A stretch of DNA of 64,000 nt from Paraburkholderia ribeironis (GTDB lineage Bacteria; Pseudomonadota; Gammaproteobacteria; Burkholderiales; Burkholderiaceae). Positions within the stretch are counted from its first letter, which is position 1. Every line of letters begins with the position of its first letter. The notes beneath the pieces were generated by a model. It was given only the letters and a program-made list of their open reading frames with translations, was not told the DNA's origin and did no database searches. The DNA is taken from positions 977-64,976 of the forward strand of contig NZ_CYGX02000025.1 of the NCBI RefSeq assembly GCF_900019265.1, read 5' to 3'. Positions 18,835-28,488 of the stretch are shown one piece after another. The position numbers and the translations under genes are program-made.

Positions 18835-19806
18835 TCAGATAGCCATAGGCGCCGTCAGCGGCTCGTGATGCCGGTAGCCGACCAGCGAGAAATCCGCAGG
18901 CTCGATCTTCTCTAGCCATTCCGGTTCGTACACGCCGGTTTTCGCGTAGTCCGGCACGCGGTCCGAGATGGCCAGAGTCGGGCTCGCGTACGGCTCGCGC
19001 GTCAGCTGCTGCTGCAGCATATCGAGCTGATTCTCGTAGATATGCGCATCGCCGATGAAGTATGTGAACCAGCGCGGCGTATAGCCCGTCAGCCGTCCGA
19101 CCAGATGCAGCAACGCGGCGCCTTCGGTCAGATTGAACGGCGTACCGAGGCCGACGTCGTTGCTGCGAATGTAGAGGCACAGCGAGATTTCGCGGCGTGC
19201 CACGTTCGGCAGGAACTGGTAAAGCAGATGGCAAGCAGGCAACGCAATCTGATCCAGCACCGCCGGGTTCCACGCATGAAACAGGATGCGCCGGTCGGCG
19301 GGATTCTGCATGATCGTGTCCAGGCACTGGCGCAATTGATCGATTGCCTTGTAGAGCAGCACTTTGGAGCTGCCGTTTTCCTCGAAACGGGTCACCACCT
19401 GGAAGCCGCGCGCAGCCGCGTCGGCCAGCTGCGCACTCGCGCTCTCGTCCAGCACCTTGTACGCCGGCCACTGACGCCATTGCACGCCGTACACGTCGCC
19501 GAGATCGTCCGGTCCCTGCCGATATGGATTGGCAAGCCATTGCGGATTCTGATTGGCGTTCGCATCCCACACCTTGCAGCCGAGGTCGCGAAAATCCGCG
19601 GCACTGCGCGACGCACGCAGAAACCCGACCAGTTCGCCCACCGCCGACTTGAACGCGAGCTTTTTCGTCGTGACCGCGGGAAAGCCTTGCTGCAGATCGA
19701 AGCGCAACATCGCGCCCGGCATGCTGATGGTGCGGATGCCGGTGCGGTTTTCCTGCCACGTGCCGGTGTCGAGAATCGTGCGGACGAGGTCGAGGTATTG
19801 TTTCAT
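18835..19806 (-). CDS. thyA: Thymidylate synthase
   Basis: This 323-residue enzyme converts dUMP to dTMP using methylenetetrahydrofolate, producing dihydrofolate. Visible hallmarks are the catalytic cysteine in [11 protein letters not shown], the dUMP-contact region [12 protein letters not shown], and the C-terminal closure (ending APMAI). The product is longer than the 264-residue E. coli enzyme, with an internal insertion of the kind seen in the longer form of the family. The ATG at 19806 gives the conserved [15 protein letters not shown] start. folA, which recycles its dihydrofolate, lies about 3 kb to the right, separated by two genes. Confidence 0.96.
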   Translation of the reverse strand: MKQYLDLVRTILDTGTWQENRTGIRTISMPGAMLRFDLQQGFPAVTTKKLAFKSAVGELVGFLRASRSAADFRDLGCKVWDANANQNPQWLANPYRQGPDDLGDVYGVQWRQWPAYKVLDESASAQLADAAARGFQVVTRFEENGSSKVLLYKAIDQLRQCLDTIMQNPADRRILFHAWNPAVLDQIALPACHLLYQFLPNVARREISLCLYIRSNDVGLGTPFNLTEGAALLHLVGRLTGYTPRWFTYFIGDAHIYENQLDMLQQQLTREPYASPTLAISDRVPDYAKTGVYEPEWLEKIEPADFSLVGYRHHEPLTAPMAI

Positions 19807-20200
19807 GCGGGGTCCTTCGACGAGGCGCGACCGCAATCGATGCGCGCGCCACGGAGATTGAGAGGAAAACCCGATTTTAACAAGCGCAGTCGAGCGGCGC
19901 CTGGTCGGGGTATGCCGCGGTGCAAATATCAGGGGAATGTCGTGGCGAACGGAGGGCGTGGTGGCTATCGCCCGGTGCCATGGGCCAAGGCTCGCCGCGA
20001 GTGCGAGCTTCACCACGATACGTGATGGGCCTGATTGCGAGAGCTGGTTTTTGGACCTCGTTGCGCAGCCCGTCGGAGTGCGGTCGGGGCAAGCTGGAGG
20101 CTCTCGCCGTAAAGCTCGCTCCGTCACGAGCGCTCGCGTGACGCCCGCTGCCACCCGGCAAACAACTGGCAAACAACTGGCAGCGGACGGATCACACGCG
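19807..20200. other. 394-bp gap with no supported gene
   Basis: The space between the thyA start and the stop of the sigma-54 regulator holds no credible open frame. A short direct repeat (CAAACAACTGG twice near 20158-20180) is the only pattern I see. It must contain the thyA promoter, but I cannot place it confidently. Confidence 0.5.
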
Positions 20201-21595
20201 TTAGAGATGCGGCACCGAAGCCGGCAAATCGCCATGCGGCGCGGCCAGCTGCTCGCCCTCCATGTGACGCATGCCGTGCGAACACAGCAGCCGGTACAGC
20301 GTCACGCGCGAGATGCCGAGTTCCTGCGCGGCGTCGCCGAGCCGCCCGCGATGGCGCAAAAGCGCCAGCTCGATCGCCTGCCGTTCAGCTGCTTCGCGCG
20401 CTTGCGCGAGCGACACCGGCACGATCTCGACATACTCGGCCAGCTCGAGATCACGCGCGGTGATCGCGCGGCCCTCCGACATCACGATTGCGCGCCGCAC
20501 CCGGTTGATCAGTTCACGCACATTGCCCGGCCAGCCGTAGTTATGCAACGCGGCGATCGCATCGGGCGCGAAGCCGCGCAAGCGGCGGCTCGCATCTTTC
20601 TTGAAACGTTCCAGCATGTGGCGCGCGAGCAGTTCGATATCCTTGCCCCGCGCACGCAGCGGCGGTTCGTCGATCTGCAGCACACACAACCGGTGATAGA
20701 GGTCGGAACGAAACCGTCCTTCGATCATCGCAGCGGTCATGTCCACGTGAGTCGCCGAAATGATCCGCACGTCCACGTCGATCGCGCTGTGTCCGCCCAG
20801 CCGCTCGACCTTGCGCTCCTGCAGAAAACGCAGCAGGCTCGCCTGGCTTTCGAGCGGCAGGTCGCCGATTTCGTCCAGAAAGAGCGTGCCGCCGTTGGCC
20901 GCTTCCACCCGGCCGATCTTGCGCTGATTGGCACCGGTGAATGCGCCGCGCTCATAGCCGAATAGTTCGGATTGCAGAAGGTGCGGCGGGATCGCGCCGC
21001 AGTTGATCGGCACAAAGGGCGCATTGCGCCGCGCCGAGCGCTCGTGAATCGCGACCGCGGTCAACTCCTTGCCCGTGCCTGATTCGCCTGAGATGAACAC
21101 CGGCGCGTCGGTCATCGCCACTTTGCGGATCGAACGGAACAGCGCCAGCATCGCGTCGCACGAGCCGACCATTTCGCCTTCCGCGCCCTGCGATCCGTCG
21201 TTCGAAGCCGGCTCGCCAAGCGAGATCATGCCGTATGCGTGCCCGACAGAATCGACGATGCGGTCGCCCGAATACGGAACCGTCACATAATCGAAACAAT
21301 AGTCGCGCACGAGCCGTCGCAAGCCGGCGTCCTGCAGCTGCCCCGGCATGGTGGCGGCCACCCAGCCGACGTTGGGCATGGTCAGACAGGACTCGAAAGC
21401 GGCGATTTCATGCGGCTGGAAATCGCTGGAGAGATCGAGCAGGCCGCCCGCTGCCATTCCGGCGCGAACCGCCCGACGCACATCGCGCGCCGATCCCACG
21501 ACTTCGACGTGCCAGCCACGTTGATGAAAACGCGTATTCAGCTCCGCGCTCGGATCGCGCGAAACATAAATCAGTTGCCGCGTTGCGGATTCCAT
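20201..21595 (-). CDS. Sigma-54-dependent transcriptional activator (VpsR/BerB-like)
   Basis: This 464-residue enhancer-binding protein has three parts. The N-terminal domain (about residues 1-130) is receiver-like but lacks an obvious phospho-acceptor Asp, as in VpsR-type regulators. The AAA+ domain (about 138-375) has Walker A GESGTGKE, the sigma-54 contact loop ERGAFTGA and Walker [13 protein letters not shown]. The C-terminal Fis-type HTH (about 410-450) has [22 protein letters not shown]. VpsR of Vibrio and BerB of Burkholderia have this layout and respond to cyclic-di-GMP; the same ligand here is inference. It diverges from a small secreted protein whose leader carries a sigma-54 promoter. 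Confidence 0.9.
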   Translation of the reverse strand: MESATRQLIYVSRDPSAELNTRFHQRGWHVEVVGSARDVRRAVRAGMAAGGLLDLSSDFQPHEIAAFESCLTMPNVGWVAATMPGQLQDAGLRRLVRDYCFDYVTVPYSGDRIVDSVGHAYGMISLGEPASNDGSQGAEGEMVGSCDAMLALFRSIRKVAMTDAPVFISGESGTGKELTAVAIHERSARRNAPFVPINCGAIPPHLLQSELFGYERGAFTGANQRKIGRVEAANGGTLFLDEIGDLPLESQASLLRFLQERKVERLGGHSAIDVDVRIISATHVDMTAAMIEGRFRSDLYHRLCVLQIDEPPLRARGKDIELLARHMLERFKKDASRRLRGFAPDAIAALHNYGWPGNVRELINRVRRAIVMSEGRAITARDLELAEYVEIVPVSLAQAREAAERQAIELALLRHRGRLGDAAQELGISRVTLYRLLCSHGMRHMEGEQLAAPHGDLPASVPHL

Positions 21596-21996
21596 TATTC
21601 AGATCCTCTCGTCAACGAACGTTAAGGATGACGCACGCACCTGAACTGCGATTCAGACACGCTGACTCGTCCGGGATTCGCGATTGGCAAAAACCGAACG
21701 GCCATTCCATTCCGTGCGGACAGCTGATCCCCAAGAAAGCGGCGTGTGTGTTTGAGACGGCCTGTTAGTGGCCTTTTTTAAATCCAAAGCTCTTTTTCGA
21801 GAGCTTACTATACGCGCGCCGCTTGGAAAACAATTACGCGAATTTAATCCGGGGACCCTTTTGCCACCAAGGCGCAGCGGGCGAAAAGCATCATTAAGCC
21901 GACAAATAAAAAATTAGTCGAGGCACTTTCGCGGCGCCGCGCGGGCAGTAGTTCGTACCGCAATGATTAGCGAATTATAGGTATTTTCTGCCTGAC

Positions 21997-22012
21997 GTTT
22001 CACGGCTGAAAC
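21997..22012. promoter_or_regulatory. 16-bp palindrome, candidate upstream activator site
   Basis: GTTTCA-CGGC-TGAAAC is a perfect 6-4-6 inverted repeat. It lies about 75 nt before the GG of the sigma-54 promoter, within the normal range for an enhancer-binding protein site. The link to the adjacent activator is inference from position. Confidence 0.45.
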
Positions 22013-22087
22013 ACTTTTCTCCGATTTCTCGTACGTCAGCTCCGAGGTTTCGGGTCACATCCTGACGCATCAACCGATTGCGCGCGA

Positions 22088-22103
22088 TGGCACAGGTTTC
22101 GCT
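22088..22103 (+). promoter_or_regulatory. Sigma-54 (RpoN) promoter
   Basis: TGGCAC-AGGTT-TCGCT matches the -24/-12 consensus TGGCAC-N5-TTGCW with one difference in the -12 box. The invariant GG (22089-22090) and GC (22101-22102) are exactly 10 nt apart. The predicted start near 22113 leaves a leader of about 19 nt carrying the GGAGG of the next gene. Confidence 0.65.
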
Positions 22104-22131
22104 AAATGCGGGTGCATGAGGGAGGTTCATC

Positions 22132-22530
22132 ATGCGATTCTTTTGCCACATTGATCCAGGCAGCATTACCTCGAACATCGCGATTTGCGTTGCGCCCGTT
22201 CTGATCGCACTGCCTTGCGGCGTCGATGCGCACAGCGCCCAGCCGCAACCCACCACGCTAGCGCAGCCCGCCGCCGCATCCGTGAACGATCTTTCGCTCG
22301 ACGTCCGAATGCTGGAGCGGCAACGCGGCGGCGGGGCCGGCATGCTGATGGTGGGAGTAACGCCCCAACTGATGCGCAGTAGTGGCGAGCATGTAACGCT
22401 TTGGGACGAGATCGCCCCGCCGTCGCCGCGGCCGATTCCGCTGCCCATTCCAATACCAATTCCGGTCGGTGCGGCGCGCGCTGCGCAAGGCAACGTCCAG
22501 GGCAATGTCGCCGTGTACCAGATAAAGTAG
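22132..22530 (+). CDS. Small secreted protein of unknown function
   Basis: I do not recognise a family for this 132-residue protein. An N-terminal hydrophobic segment (about residues 15-32, ITSNIAICVAPVLIALPCG) looks like a signal peptide. The mature part has LSLDVRMLERQRGGGAG, a Pro/Ile run (PRPIPLPIPIPIPVG, about 100-114) and a tail QGNVQGNVAVYQIK. GGAGG lies 6 nt before the ATG, and a sigma-54 promoter lies 30-45 nt upstream. It diverges from the sigma-54 activator, so it is a likely direct target. Matrix or surface protein is one possibility, but nothing in the sequence proves it. Confidence 0.75.
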   Translation: MRFFCHIDPGSITSNIAICVAPVLIALPCGVDAHSAQPQPTTLAQPAAASVNDLSLDVRMLERQRGGGAGMLMVGVTPQLMRSSGEHVTLWDEIAPPSPRPIPLPIPIPIPVGAARAAQGNVQGNVAVYQIK

Positions 22531-22760
22531 CGCGAACAAACTGCCGGGTGCAGCAGCGGACTATTTCGCGTGTCACGCCGTACCGGCGGATAGTTCAGCA
22601 TGACTTGCGCGGACTGCGCGGCGCCAACGACAGGCCGATCCTCGCGGCCGACGATCCGGCGCGCGAGCGCCCTGTCCCGCGAGAGGCTGCAAGTGCCGCG
22701 CGGCAGCCCTCGCCGGCGTGTCAGGTAGAATCGTCCGGTTAATGTTCCTCTTTCCATTCG

Positions 22761-23291
22761 ATGACGACGCTCACCCTGATCGTCGCTCGCGCCAATAACG
22801 GCGTGATCGGCCGCGACAACCAGTTGCCCTGGCGACTGCCCGAAGACCTCGCGTTCTTCAAGCGTACTACGATGGGCGCGCCCATCATCATGGGCCGCAA
22901 GACGCATGAATCGATCGGCCGGCCGTTGCCGGGACGCCGCAACATCGTCGTGACACGTGATGTCACTCGGCGATTCCAGGGCTGCGACGCCGCCACGACC
23001 CTCGAGGACGCGCTGCGGCTCGCCGCCCAGGACCAGGCGCCGGAGGCGTTTCTGATCGGCGGCGCACAGTTGTACGTGGAAGGGCTGCGCCAGGCGGACA
23101 AGCTGATCATCACCGAGATTTCCGCCGACTTCGAGGGCGACGTCACGTTCCCCAAGATCGATGAAAACGAGTGGGAAGAAGTCGCGCACGAAACGCATCG
23201 CGCGGATGCGCCGAACGACTTCGATTACGCGTTCGTCACGTACCAACGCAAGCGGGTCAGAGCGAGGCTGAGCACGCGGCGCCGGGGCTGA
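22761..23291 (+). CDS. folA: Dihydrofolate reductase
   Basis: This 176-residue enzyme reduces dihydrofolate to tetrahydrofolate with NADPH. It begins [33 protein letters not shown], containing the substrate-binding Leu-Pro-Trp motif and the active-site acidic residue in [25 protein letters not shown] forms the NADPH-binding region, and [10 protein letters not shown] is the conserved Gly-Gly turn. A hairpin terminator follows the gene. It is close to thyA, which makes dihydrofolate, but separated by an inserted regulatory pair. Confidence 0.96.
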   Translation: MTTLTLIVARANNGVIGRDNQLPWRLPEDLAFFKRTTMGAPIIMGRKTHESIGRPLPGRRNIVVTRDVTRRFQGCDAATTLEDALRLAAQDQAPEAFLIGGAQLYVEGLRQADKLIITEISADFEGDVTFPKIDENEWEEVAHETHRADAPNDFDYAFVTYQRKRVRARLSTRRRG

Positions 23292-23401
23292 AGGAAGGGC
23301 CGGTTGGGGCCGGCCGCGTAGTTGGCACCTAGTTGCCGCGTAGTTGCCAGGTTATAGCCGGGTTATGGCCGGTCACAGTCGCGAGCCGCACCGCGCCCAA
23401 G

Positions 23402-23436
23402 AAAAAACGCCACGCAATGACTTGCGTGGCGTTTTC
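23402..23436. terminator. Bidirectional rho-independent terminator
   Basis: A perfect 12-bp stem (AACGCCACGCAA, loop TGAC, TTGCGTGGCGTT) is flanked by an A-run and a T-run. It separates folA from the convergent pmbA. Confidence 0.92.
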
Positions 23437-23486
23437 ATATGCGCCGGCGTAACGCGATTGCGAGCATCGCGCGCCGCTGGACTGGC

Positions 23487-24857
23487 TTACTGTCCCGCGA
23501 TCGTCATCCGTTCGATCAACACCGAGCCGGTTTGCTTGGTGCCGCGCGTGATCGTATCCGCGCCAATCGCGACGATATGGCGGAACATCTCCTGCAGCGT
23601 GCTCGCCACGGTGATTTCCTCGACCGGATACTGGATCTTGCCGTTCTCGACCCAGAAGCCCGACGCGCCGCGCGAATAATCGCCCGTCACGTAGTTCACG
23701 CCCTGCCCCATCAGTTCGGTCAGCAGCAGGCCGGTGCCGAGCTTCTTCAACATGGCTTCGAAGTCGTCCTCGGGACGCGTGTTCGTACTGCGGAACGACA
23801 GGTTATGCGAGCCACCCGCGTTGCCCGTGGTCTGCATGCCGAGCTTGCGCGCGGAGTAAGTGGACAGAAAATAGCCTTCCACCACGCCGTCTTTCACCAC
23901 TGAACGCTGCCTCGTGCGCACGCCTTCTTCGTCGAACGGCGCGCTGCCCATCGCGCGTGCCACGTGCGGATCCTCGACCACCTGCACGTGCGGCGCGAAC
24001 ACCGGCTTGCCAAGGCTGTCGACGAGAAACGACGTCTTGCGGTATAGCGCGCCGCCGCTCGTGGCCTGCACGAACGCGCCGAGCAGCCCCGCTGCGAGCG
24101 GCGCTTCGAACAGCACCGGCACCTTGCGCGTATCGAGGCCTCGGGCGCCGATGCGCGCGAGTGCGCGTTGCGCCGCATAACGGCCCACCGCTTCCGGGTC
24201 GGCCAGTTCCGTGGCGCTGCGCGTCGAGGTGTACCAGTCGTCGCGTTGCATGTTGCGGGCACTGCCAGCGATCGGCGCGCATGCGATGTAGTGGCGCGAA
24301 TACGGGTACCCCGCGAGGAAGCCGCGCGACGTGGCCAGCACGAACTGCGAGTGCTGCGCCGAGACGCTGGCGCCTTCCGAGTTCTTGATCTGCGGATCGG
24401 TCGCGAACGCGGCGTCTTCGGCGCGGCGAGCGATGCTCACTGCTTCGTCGGCGGACAGATTCCACGGGTGATAGAGATCGAGATCGCGCGGCGCGGTTTC
24501 GAGCAATTCGGCTTCGGCGAGCCCGGCGCAGTCGTCTTCGGCGGTGAAGCGGGCGATGTTGTAGGCCGCCGCCACCGTGTCCTTCAGCGCTTGCGACGAA
24601 AAATCCGAGGTGCTCGCGTTGCCGCGCTTGTTGCCGATGAACACCGTCACGCCGACCATCTTGTCGCGATTGTGTTCGATCGTCTCGACTTCGCCGCGCC
24701 GCACGGAGACGGACAGGCCGTCGCCCTCAGAAATCTCGGTTGCCGCGTCGGTGCCGCCGAGCGACTTCGCGTGACGAAGGATGTCCGAGGCGATTTCCTT
24801 CAGTTCATCCTGGGTATGCGGAAAAAAGCGCTGCTTGACGTCCATGTCTGCTGCCAT
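23487..24857 (-). CDS. pmbA: Metalloprotease PmbA (TldE)
   Basis: The 456-residue product belongs to the TldD/PmbA family. PmbA (TldE) pairs with TldD to form a zinc protease that matures microcin B17 and degrades CcdA in E. coli. The N-terminal part (ILRHAKSLGGTDAATEISEGDGLSVSVRRGEVETIEHNRDK) and the C-terminal GDYSRGASGFWVENGKIQYPVEEITVA are family signatures. PmbA itself lacks the HExxxH zinc motif, which is carried by TldD. TldD is not in this window. It lies convergent to folA and divergent from darP. Confidence 0.95.
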   Translation of the reverse strand: MAADMDVKQRFFPHTQDELKEIASDILRHAKSLGGTDAATEISEGDGLSVSVRRGEVETIEHNRDKMVGVTVFIGNKRGNASTSDFSSQALKDTVAAAYNIARFTAEDDCAGLAEAELLETAPRDLDLYHPWNLSADEAVSIARRAEDAAFATDPQIKNSEGASVSAQHSQFVLATSRGFLAGYPYSRHYIACAPIAGSARNMQRDDWYTSTRSATELADPEAVGRYAAQRALARIGARGLDTRKVPVLFEAPLAAGLLGAFVQATSGGALYRKTSFLVDSLGKPVFAPHVQVVEDPHVARAMGSAPFDEEGVRTRQRSVVKDGVVEGYFLSTYSARKLGMQTTGNAGGSHNLSFRSTNTRPEDDFEAMLKKLGTGLLLTELMGQGVNYVTGDYSRGASGFWVENGKIQYPVEEITVASTLQEMFRHIVAIGADTITRGTKQTGSVLIERMTIAGQ

Positions 24858-25123
24858 TGTCGTTGCCGTCCTGTTCGGGGCCGAGCGGCCCTGGGTGTTC
24901 GCACCTGTCGCGCATCTGCGTGCGCACGTGCGGATTGCGCATTCCCGCGATCATAGCAAGGTACGCGCCGCCGTACCTGGCATTTGCCAACCGTCGCGGC
25001 GGGCTCCGGCGATGTCCTGCAGCATGACCCGCGCGTGCCGGCCCGGCACCGCTTCGCAGGACGCGAGGCGGCGTGCTCTGGCGCACCGGCGGTGCGGCGG
25101 GCGCGGCACGCTACAATACCGGC

Positions 25124-25735
25124 ATGACACGCAAAACCCGCATTCAACCGATCGAATCCGCCGTGCCGGAAGTCGACGAAAACGGCTACGACCGTCCCAG
25201 CAAGTCCCAGCTCAAGCGCGAAATGCACGCACTGCAGGAGCTGGGCGCGGCGCTGATCGCGCTGCCCAAAGACGCACTCAAGCGCATGCCGATGCCCGAA
25301 AAGCTCGACGAAGCCGTGCGCGAGGCGCGCCGCATCACCGATCACGAAGGCAAGCGCCGCCAGCTGCAATACGTCGGCCGCGTGATGCGCTCGCTGCTCG
25401 ACGAGGAAACCGCCGCGCTGCGCACCGCGCTCGATACCTACAACGGCGTCAACAAGACGGAAACGGCCAGACTTCACTGGATCGAGCGCACCCGCGAGAA
25501 ACTGCTCGCCGACGACACCGCGCTGACCGACTTCATCCACCAGCACCCGAGCGCCGACCCGCAGCAAGGCCGCACGCTGATCCGCAATGCCCGCAAGGAA
25601 GCGCAGCAAGGCAAGCCGCCGCGCTACTTCCGCGAACTGTTCCAGTGGATCAAGAACGCGGATAGCCCGTCCGCGCAGAGCGATGCCGATGCCGACAACG
25701 CCCCGGAGCACGACGATGACGACCCCGACGCCTAA
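25124..25735 (+). CDS. darP: Ribosome biogenesis factor DarP (YjgA, DUF615)
   Basis: The 203-residue helical protein matches the DarP/YjgA family, which associates with late 50S ribosomal precursors. Family-like sequence includes [21 protein letters not shown] and [15 protein letters not shown] near residues 22-110, and [13 protein letters not shown] towards the end. The C terminus is an acidic tail ([17 protein letters not shown]). The ATG at 25124 is used rather than the upstream in-frame 25073. The last 20 nt overlap mogA, which is divergent from pmbA on the other side. Confidence 0.93.
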   Translation: MTRKTRIQPIESAVPEVDENGYDRPSKSQLKREMHALQELGAALIALPKDALKRMPMPEKLDEAVREARRITDHEGKRRQLQYVGRVMRSLLDEETAALRTALDTYNGVNKTETARLHWIERTREKLLADDTALTDFIHQHPSADPQQGRTLIRNARKEAQQGKPPRYFRELFQWIKNADSPSAQSDADADNAPEHDDDDPDA

Positions 25736-26432
25736 TCAGGCAAATGCGCAGGCAAACGCGCAGGCAAATGAGCAGGCACCTAAGCAGGCAAATGAGCACG
25801 CACAAAGGCAGCCCCGCAAGCACCCCGACGAGATCGTGATCGGCCTTGTGTCGATCAGCGACCGGGCCGCCACGGGCGTGTACGAAGACAAGGGTATTCC
25901 GGCGTTGCAGGAGTGGCTCGGTGCGGCGCTGAGCTCACCGTGGCAGGTGGTCACGCGGCTGATTCAGGACGACGCGCCCACCATTTCGGCGACGCTGATC
26001 GAACTGGTCGACGAGGTAGGCTGCGATCTGGTGCTGACCACCGGCGGCACCGGCCCGGCGCGCCGCGACGTGACGCCCGAGGCGACGCTTGCGGTCGCAA
26101 CCAAAGACATGCCGGGCTTCGGCGAGCAGATGCGGCAGATCAGCCTGAATTTCGTGCCGACCGCGATCCTCTCTCGCCAAGTGGCGGTGATCCGCGAAAC
26201 GGCGGCACACGCGGCGCTGATCATCAATCTGCCGGGTCAGCCGAAGTCGATCAAGGAAACGCTGGAAGGTCTGCGTGAGGCCGATCCGGGCGGCACGGTG
26301 AAGGTGCCCGGAATTTTCGCGGCGGTGCCCTATTGCATCGACCTGATCGGCGGGCCGTATGTGGAAACCAATGCCGAGGTGGTCAAGGCGTTCCGGCCGA
26401 AGAGCGCGCAGCGCGCGCCCCGCCCGGCCTAG
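25716..26432 (+). CDS. mogA: Molybdopterin adenylyltransferase MogA
   Basis: This 238-residue MoaB/Mog-domain protein adenylylates molybdopterin before molybdenum insertion. The core from about residue 36 has [22 protein letters not shown], the ligand loop [16 protein letters not shown] and [16 protein letters not shown] repeat-rich extension (about residues 5-35; [15 protein letters not shown]) precedes the core and is not part of the fold. The ATG overlaps the darP end by 20 nt, with GGAG 7 nt upstream. No other molybdopterin genes are nearby. Confidence 0.94.
   Translation: MTTPTPNQANAQANAQANEQAPKQANEHAQRQPRKHPDEIVIGLVSISDRAATGVYEDKGIPALQEWLGAALSSPWQVVTRLIQDDAPTISATLIELVDEVGCDLVLTTGGTGPARRDVTPEATLAVATKDMPGFGEQMRQISLNFVPTAILSRQVAVIRETAAHAALIINLPGQPKSIKETLEGLREADPGGTVKVPGIFAAVPYCIDLIGGPYVETNAEVVKAFRPKSAQRAPRPA
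25737..25808 (+). repeat. 12-bp in-frame tandem repeat near the mogA start
   Basis: Five units of CAGGCAAATGCG-like sequence (25737-25796) and one degenerate copy encode the QANA/QANE repeat in the MogA N terminus. The array begins immediately after the darP stop, so copy-number change would not touch darP and, being a multiple of three, would not shift the mogA frame. Confidence 0.9.
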
Positions 26433-26458
26433 TTGCTGGTTCGGCGCTGATTCGGTGC

Positions 26459-27082
26459 TTATTCCACACTCGTTTCCGCGCTGGCCGACGCATCCGGTGC
26501 CGACGGAATCAGGAAGTGCTCACGGTAGTACTTCAGTTCGTCGATCGATTCATGGATGTCCGCCAGCGCCGTGTGCATCGCGCGCTTCTGGAAACCCTTG
26601 TAGACAGTCGGCTGCCAGCGGCGACACAGTTCCTTCAGCGTGCTCACGTCGAGGTTGCGGTAATGGAAGAAACGCTCCAGATCCGGCATCCAACGCGCCA
26701 TGAAGCGGCGATCCTGGCAGATCGAGTTGCCGCACATCGGCGATTTGCCGGGCGGCACGTACTGCGCGAGAAAATCGCGGATCAGTTCGGTGGCATCGGC
26801 TTCGCTGACCGTGGACGCCTTCACGCGGCCGATCAGGCCCGAGCGGCCATGCGTGTTCTGATTCCACTGATCCATCTTCGCCAGCGTCTCGTCGCTCTGG
26901 TGAATCGCCAGCACCGGACCTTCGACCATCCTGTCGAGCGTCGAATTGGTCACCACCACCGCGATTTCGATGATGCGGTCGGAGTCCGGCTCGAGCCCGG
27001 TCATTTCCATGTCGAGCCAGACGAGATTCATGTCGCTGCGCACGAGCGGCGGCGTTTCGGTGGAGGCGAGGATGTCAGTCAT
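26459..27082 (-). CDS. orn: Oligoribonuclease
   Basis: The 207-residue DEDDh exonuclease clears short RNAs, including the pGpG produced from cyclic-di-GMP. The first motif [22 protein letters not shown] carries the DE pair; [33 protein letters not shown] and [15 protein letters not shown] hold the remaining acidic residues and the H. It is complete and similar in length to other Orn proteins. The ATG at 27082 gives the family start region; the frame upstream to 27217 is unsupported. It is convergent with mogA (26 nt apart) and divergent from the M48 protease gene. Confidence 0.96.
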   Translation of the reverse strand: MTDILASTETPPLVRSDMNLVWLDMEMTGLEPDSDRIIEIAVVVTNSTLDRMVEGPVLAIHQSDETLAKMDQWNQNTHGRSGLIGRVKASTVSEADATELIRDFLAQYVPPGKSPMCGNSICQDRRFMARWMPDLERFFHYRNLDVSTLKELCRRWQPTVYKGFQKRAMHTALADIHESIDELKYYREHFLIPSAPDASASAETSVE

Positions 27083-27228
27083 GAAGGCAACCCTGATGGC
27101 CGGACCGACGGCTTCGCTGGAAGCCCGCCTGCCGCAGCGCTGGTTCGTTTGAGATTGGTTTGAGCGTGGCCCCGCCGCGAGGCGGGAAGAAACATATAAT
27201 TCTCGCATAGATACCACGGAATCCCCGG

Positions 27229-28488
27229 ATGCCTACTCTGTACTTCACTGTTCTGTTCGTCGTCGCCGTCGTGGCGATGGTCGGTACCAAACTCTGGCTA
27301 GCGTCGCGGCAGATCCGCTTCGTTTCCGGCCACCGCGAGCAGGTGCCGAGCCAGTTCGCCGACACCATCGCACTGAGCGCGCACCAGCGCGCCGCCGATT
27401 ACACCGTCGCACGCACGCGCCTCACGATGATCGAGATCGTCGTCGGCGCAGCCGTGCTGATCGGCCTCACGTTGCTAGGCGGCGTGCAGGCGCTCGATCT
27501 GGCGATCTCCGACTGGCTCGGCCGCGGCTACGCCGGCCAGATCGCGCTGGTCGCCGCGGTGATCGCGATCACCAGTGCGATCGATCTGCCATTCGAGTAC
27601 TACCGGCAGTTCGTGATCGAACAGCGCTTTGGCTTCAACCGGATGAGCAAGCGCATCTTCTTCGTCGACCGTCTCAAGGCTGCGCTGCTCGGCGTCGCAT
27701 TCGGCCTGCCGCTGCTGTTCGTGGTGCTGTGGCTGATGAACCAGGCCGGCAGTCTCTGGTGGCTGTGGACATGGATCGTCTGGGTGGTGTTCCAGATGCT
27801 CGTGCTGGTGCTGTATCCGTCGTTCATCGCGCCGCTCTTCAACAAGTTCGAACCGCTCAAGGACGAGGCGCTGAAAACCCGCATCGAAGCGCTGATGCGG
27901 CGCTGCGGCTTCGCCGCCAAGGGTCTCTTCGTGATGGACGGCAGCCGCCGTTCGGCGCACGGCAACGCGTACTTCACCGGCTTCGGCGCGGCCAAGCGGA
28001 TCGTGTTCTTCGACACGCTGCTTGCGCGCCTGTCGGGCAGCGAGATCGAAGCCGTGCTCGCGCATGAACTCGGCCACTTCAAGCGCCGTCATGTGATCAA
28101 ACGGATGCTCGTCACCTTCGCGATCAGCCTCGCGATGCTCGCGCTGCTCGGCTGGCTCTCGCAATGCGTGTGGTTCTACGAAGGGCTGGGCGTGCGGCCG
28201 TCGCTGATCGGCGGCAATAGCGGTCTCGCGCTGGTGCTGTTCTTCCTCGCGCTGCCGGTGTTTCTGTTCTTCGTCACGCCGCTTGGCAGCCTCACCTCGC
28301 GCAAACACGAGTTCGAAGCCGACGCGTTCGCCGCAACGCAAACCGATGCGCAAGACCTCGTCAACGCGCTCGTCAAGCTGTACGAGGACAACGCATCGAC
28401 GCTGACGCCCGATCCGCTCTACACCGCGTTCTACTATTCGCATCCGCCGGCGTCACAGCGGATCGATCGTTTGCTGCGGCACGCATGA
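27229..28488 (+). CDS. M48 family membrane zinc metalloprotease (Ste24-like)
   Basis: The 419-residue membrane protease has several hydrophobic segments flanking the zinc motif [10 protein letters not shown] (about residue 279) and a later glutamate ligand in [13 protein letters not shown]. This is the layout of the Ste24/CAAX-prenyl-protease-1 branch of M48. In bacteria its substrates are largely unknown; membrane-protein quality control is often proposed. Its stop overlaps the rsgA start by 4 nt (ATGA), so the two genes are cotranscribed and translationally coupled. Confidence 0.93.
   Translation: MPTLYFTVLFVVAVVAMVGTKLWLASRQIRFVSGHREQVPSQFADTIALSAHQRAADYTVARTRLTMIEIVVGAAVLIGLTLLGGVQALDLAISDWLGRGYAGQIALVAAVIAITSAIDLPFEYYRQFVIEQRFGFNRMSKRIFFVDRLKAALLGVAFGLPLLFVVLWLMNQAGSLWWLWTWIVWVVFQMLVLVLYPSFIAPLFNKFEPLKDEALKTRIEALMRRCGFAAKGLFVMDGSRRSAHGNAYFTGFGAAKRIVFFDTLLARLSGSEIEAVLAHELGHFKRRHVIKRMLVTFAISLAMLALLGWLSQCVWFYEGLGVRPSLIGGNSGLALVLFFLALPVFLFFVTPLGSLTSRKHEFEADAFAATQTDAQDLVNALVKLYEDNASTLTPDPLYTAFYYSHPPASQRIDRLLRHA

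Larger units (their letters stand above)
21596..22131. other. AT-richer 536-bp divergent regulatory region
   Basis: This gap between the sigma-54 activator and the secreted protein is visibly richer in A and T than its surroundings, especially 21770-21990. It holds no open frame of note. It contains a 16-bp palindrome (21997-22012), a sigma-54-type promoter (22088-22103), and two further GTTTCG half-site-like pentamers near 22047 and 22096. The layout is that of a regulatory region for the secreted protein. Confidence 0.65.

Noticed and set aside
16021..19852. Long minus-strand open frames opposite the DUF6600-type gene and thyA.
   Set aside because: They mirror the codon bias of the real genes, have biased Arg/Pro composition and no start signals or family features.
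21596..22131. A horizontally acquired mobile island in the AT-richer gap.
   Set aside because: No integrase, attachment-site repeat or tRNA is present; the base shift is limited to a regulatory gap.
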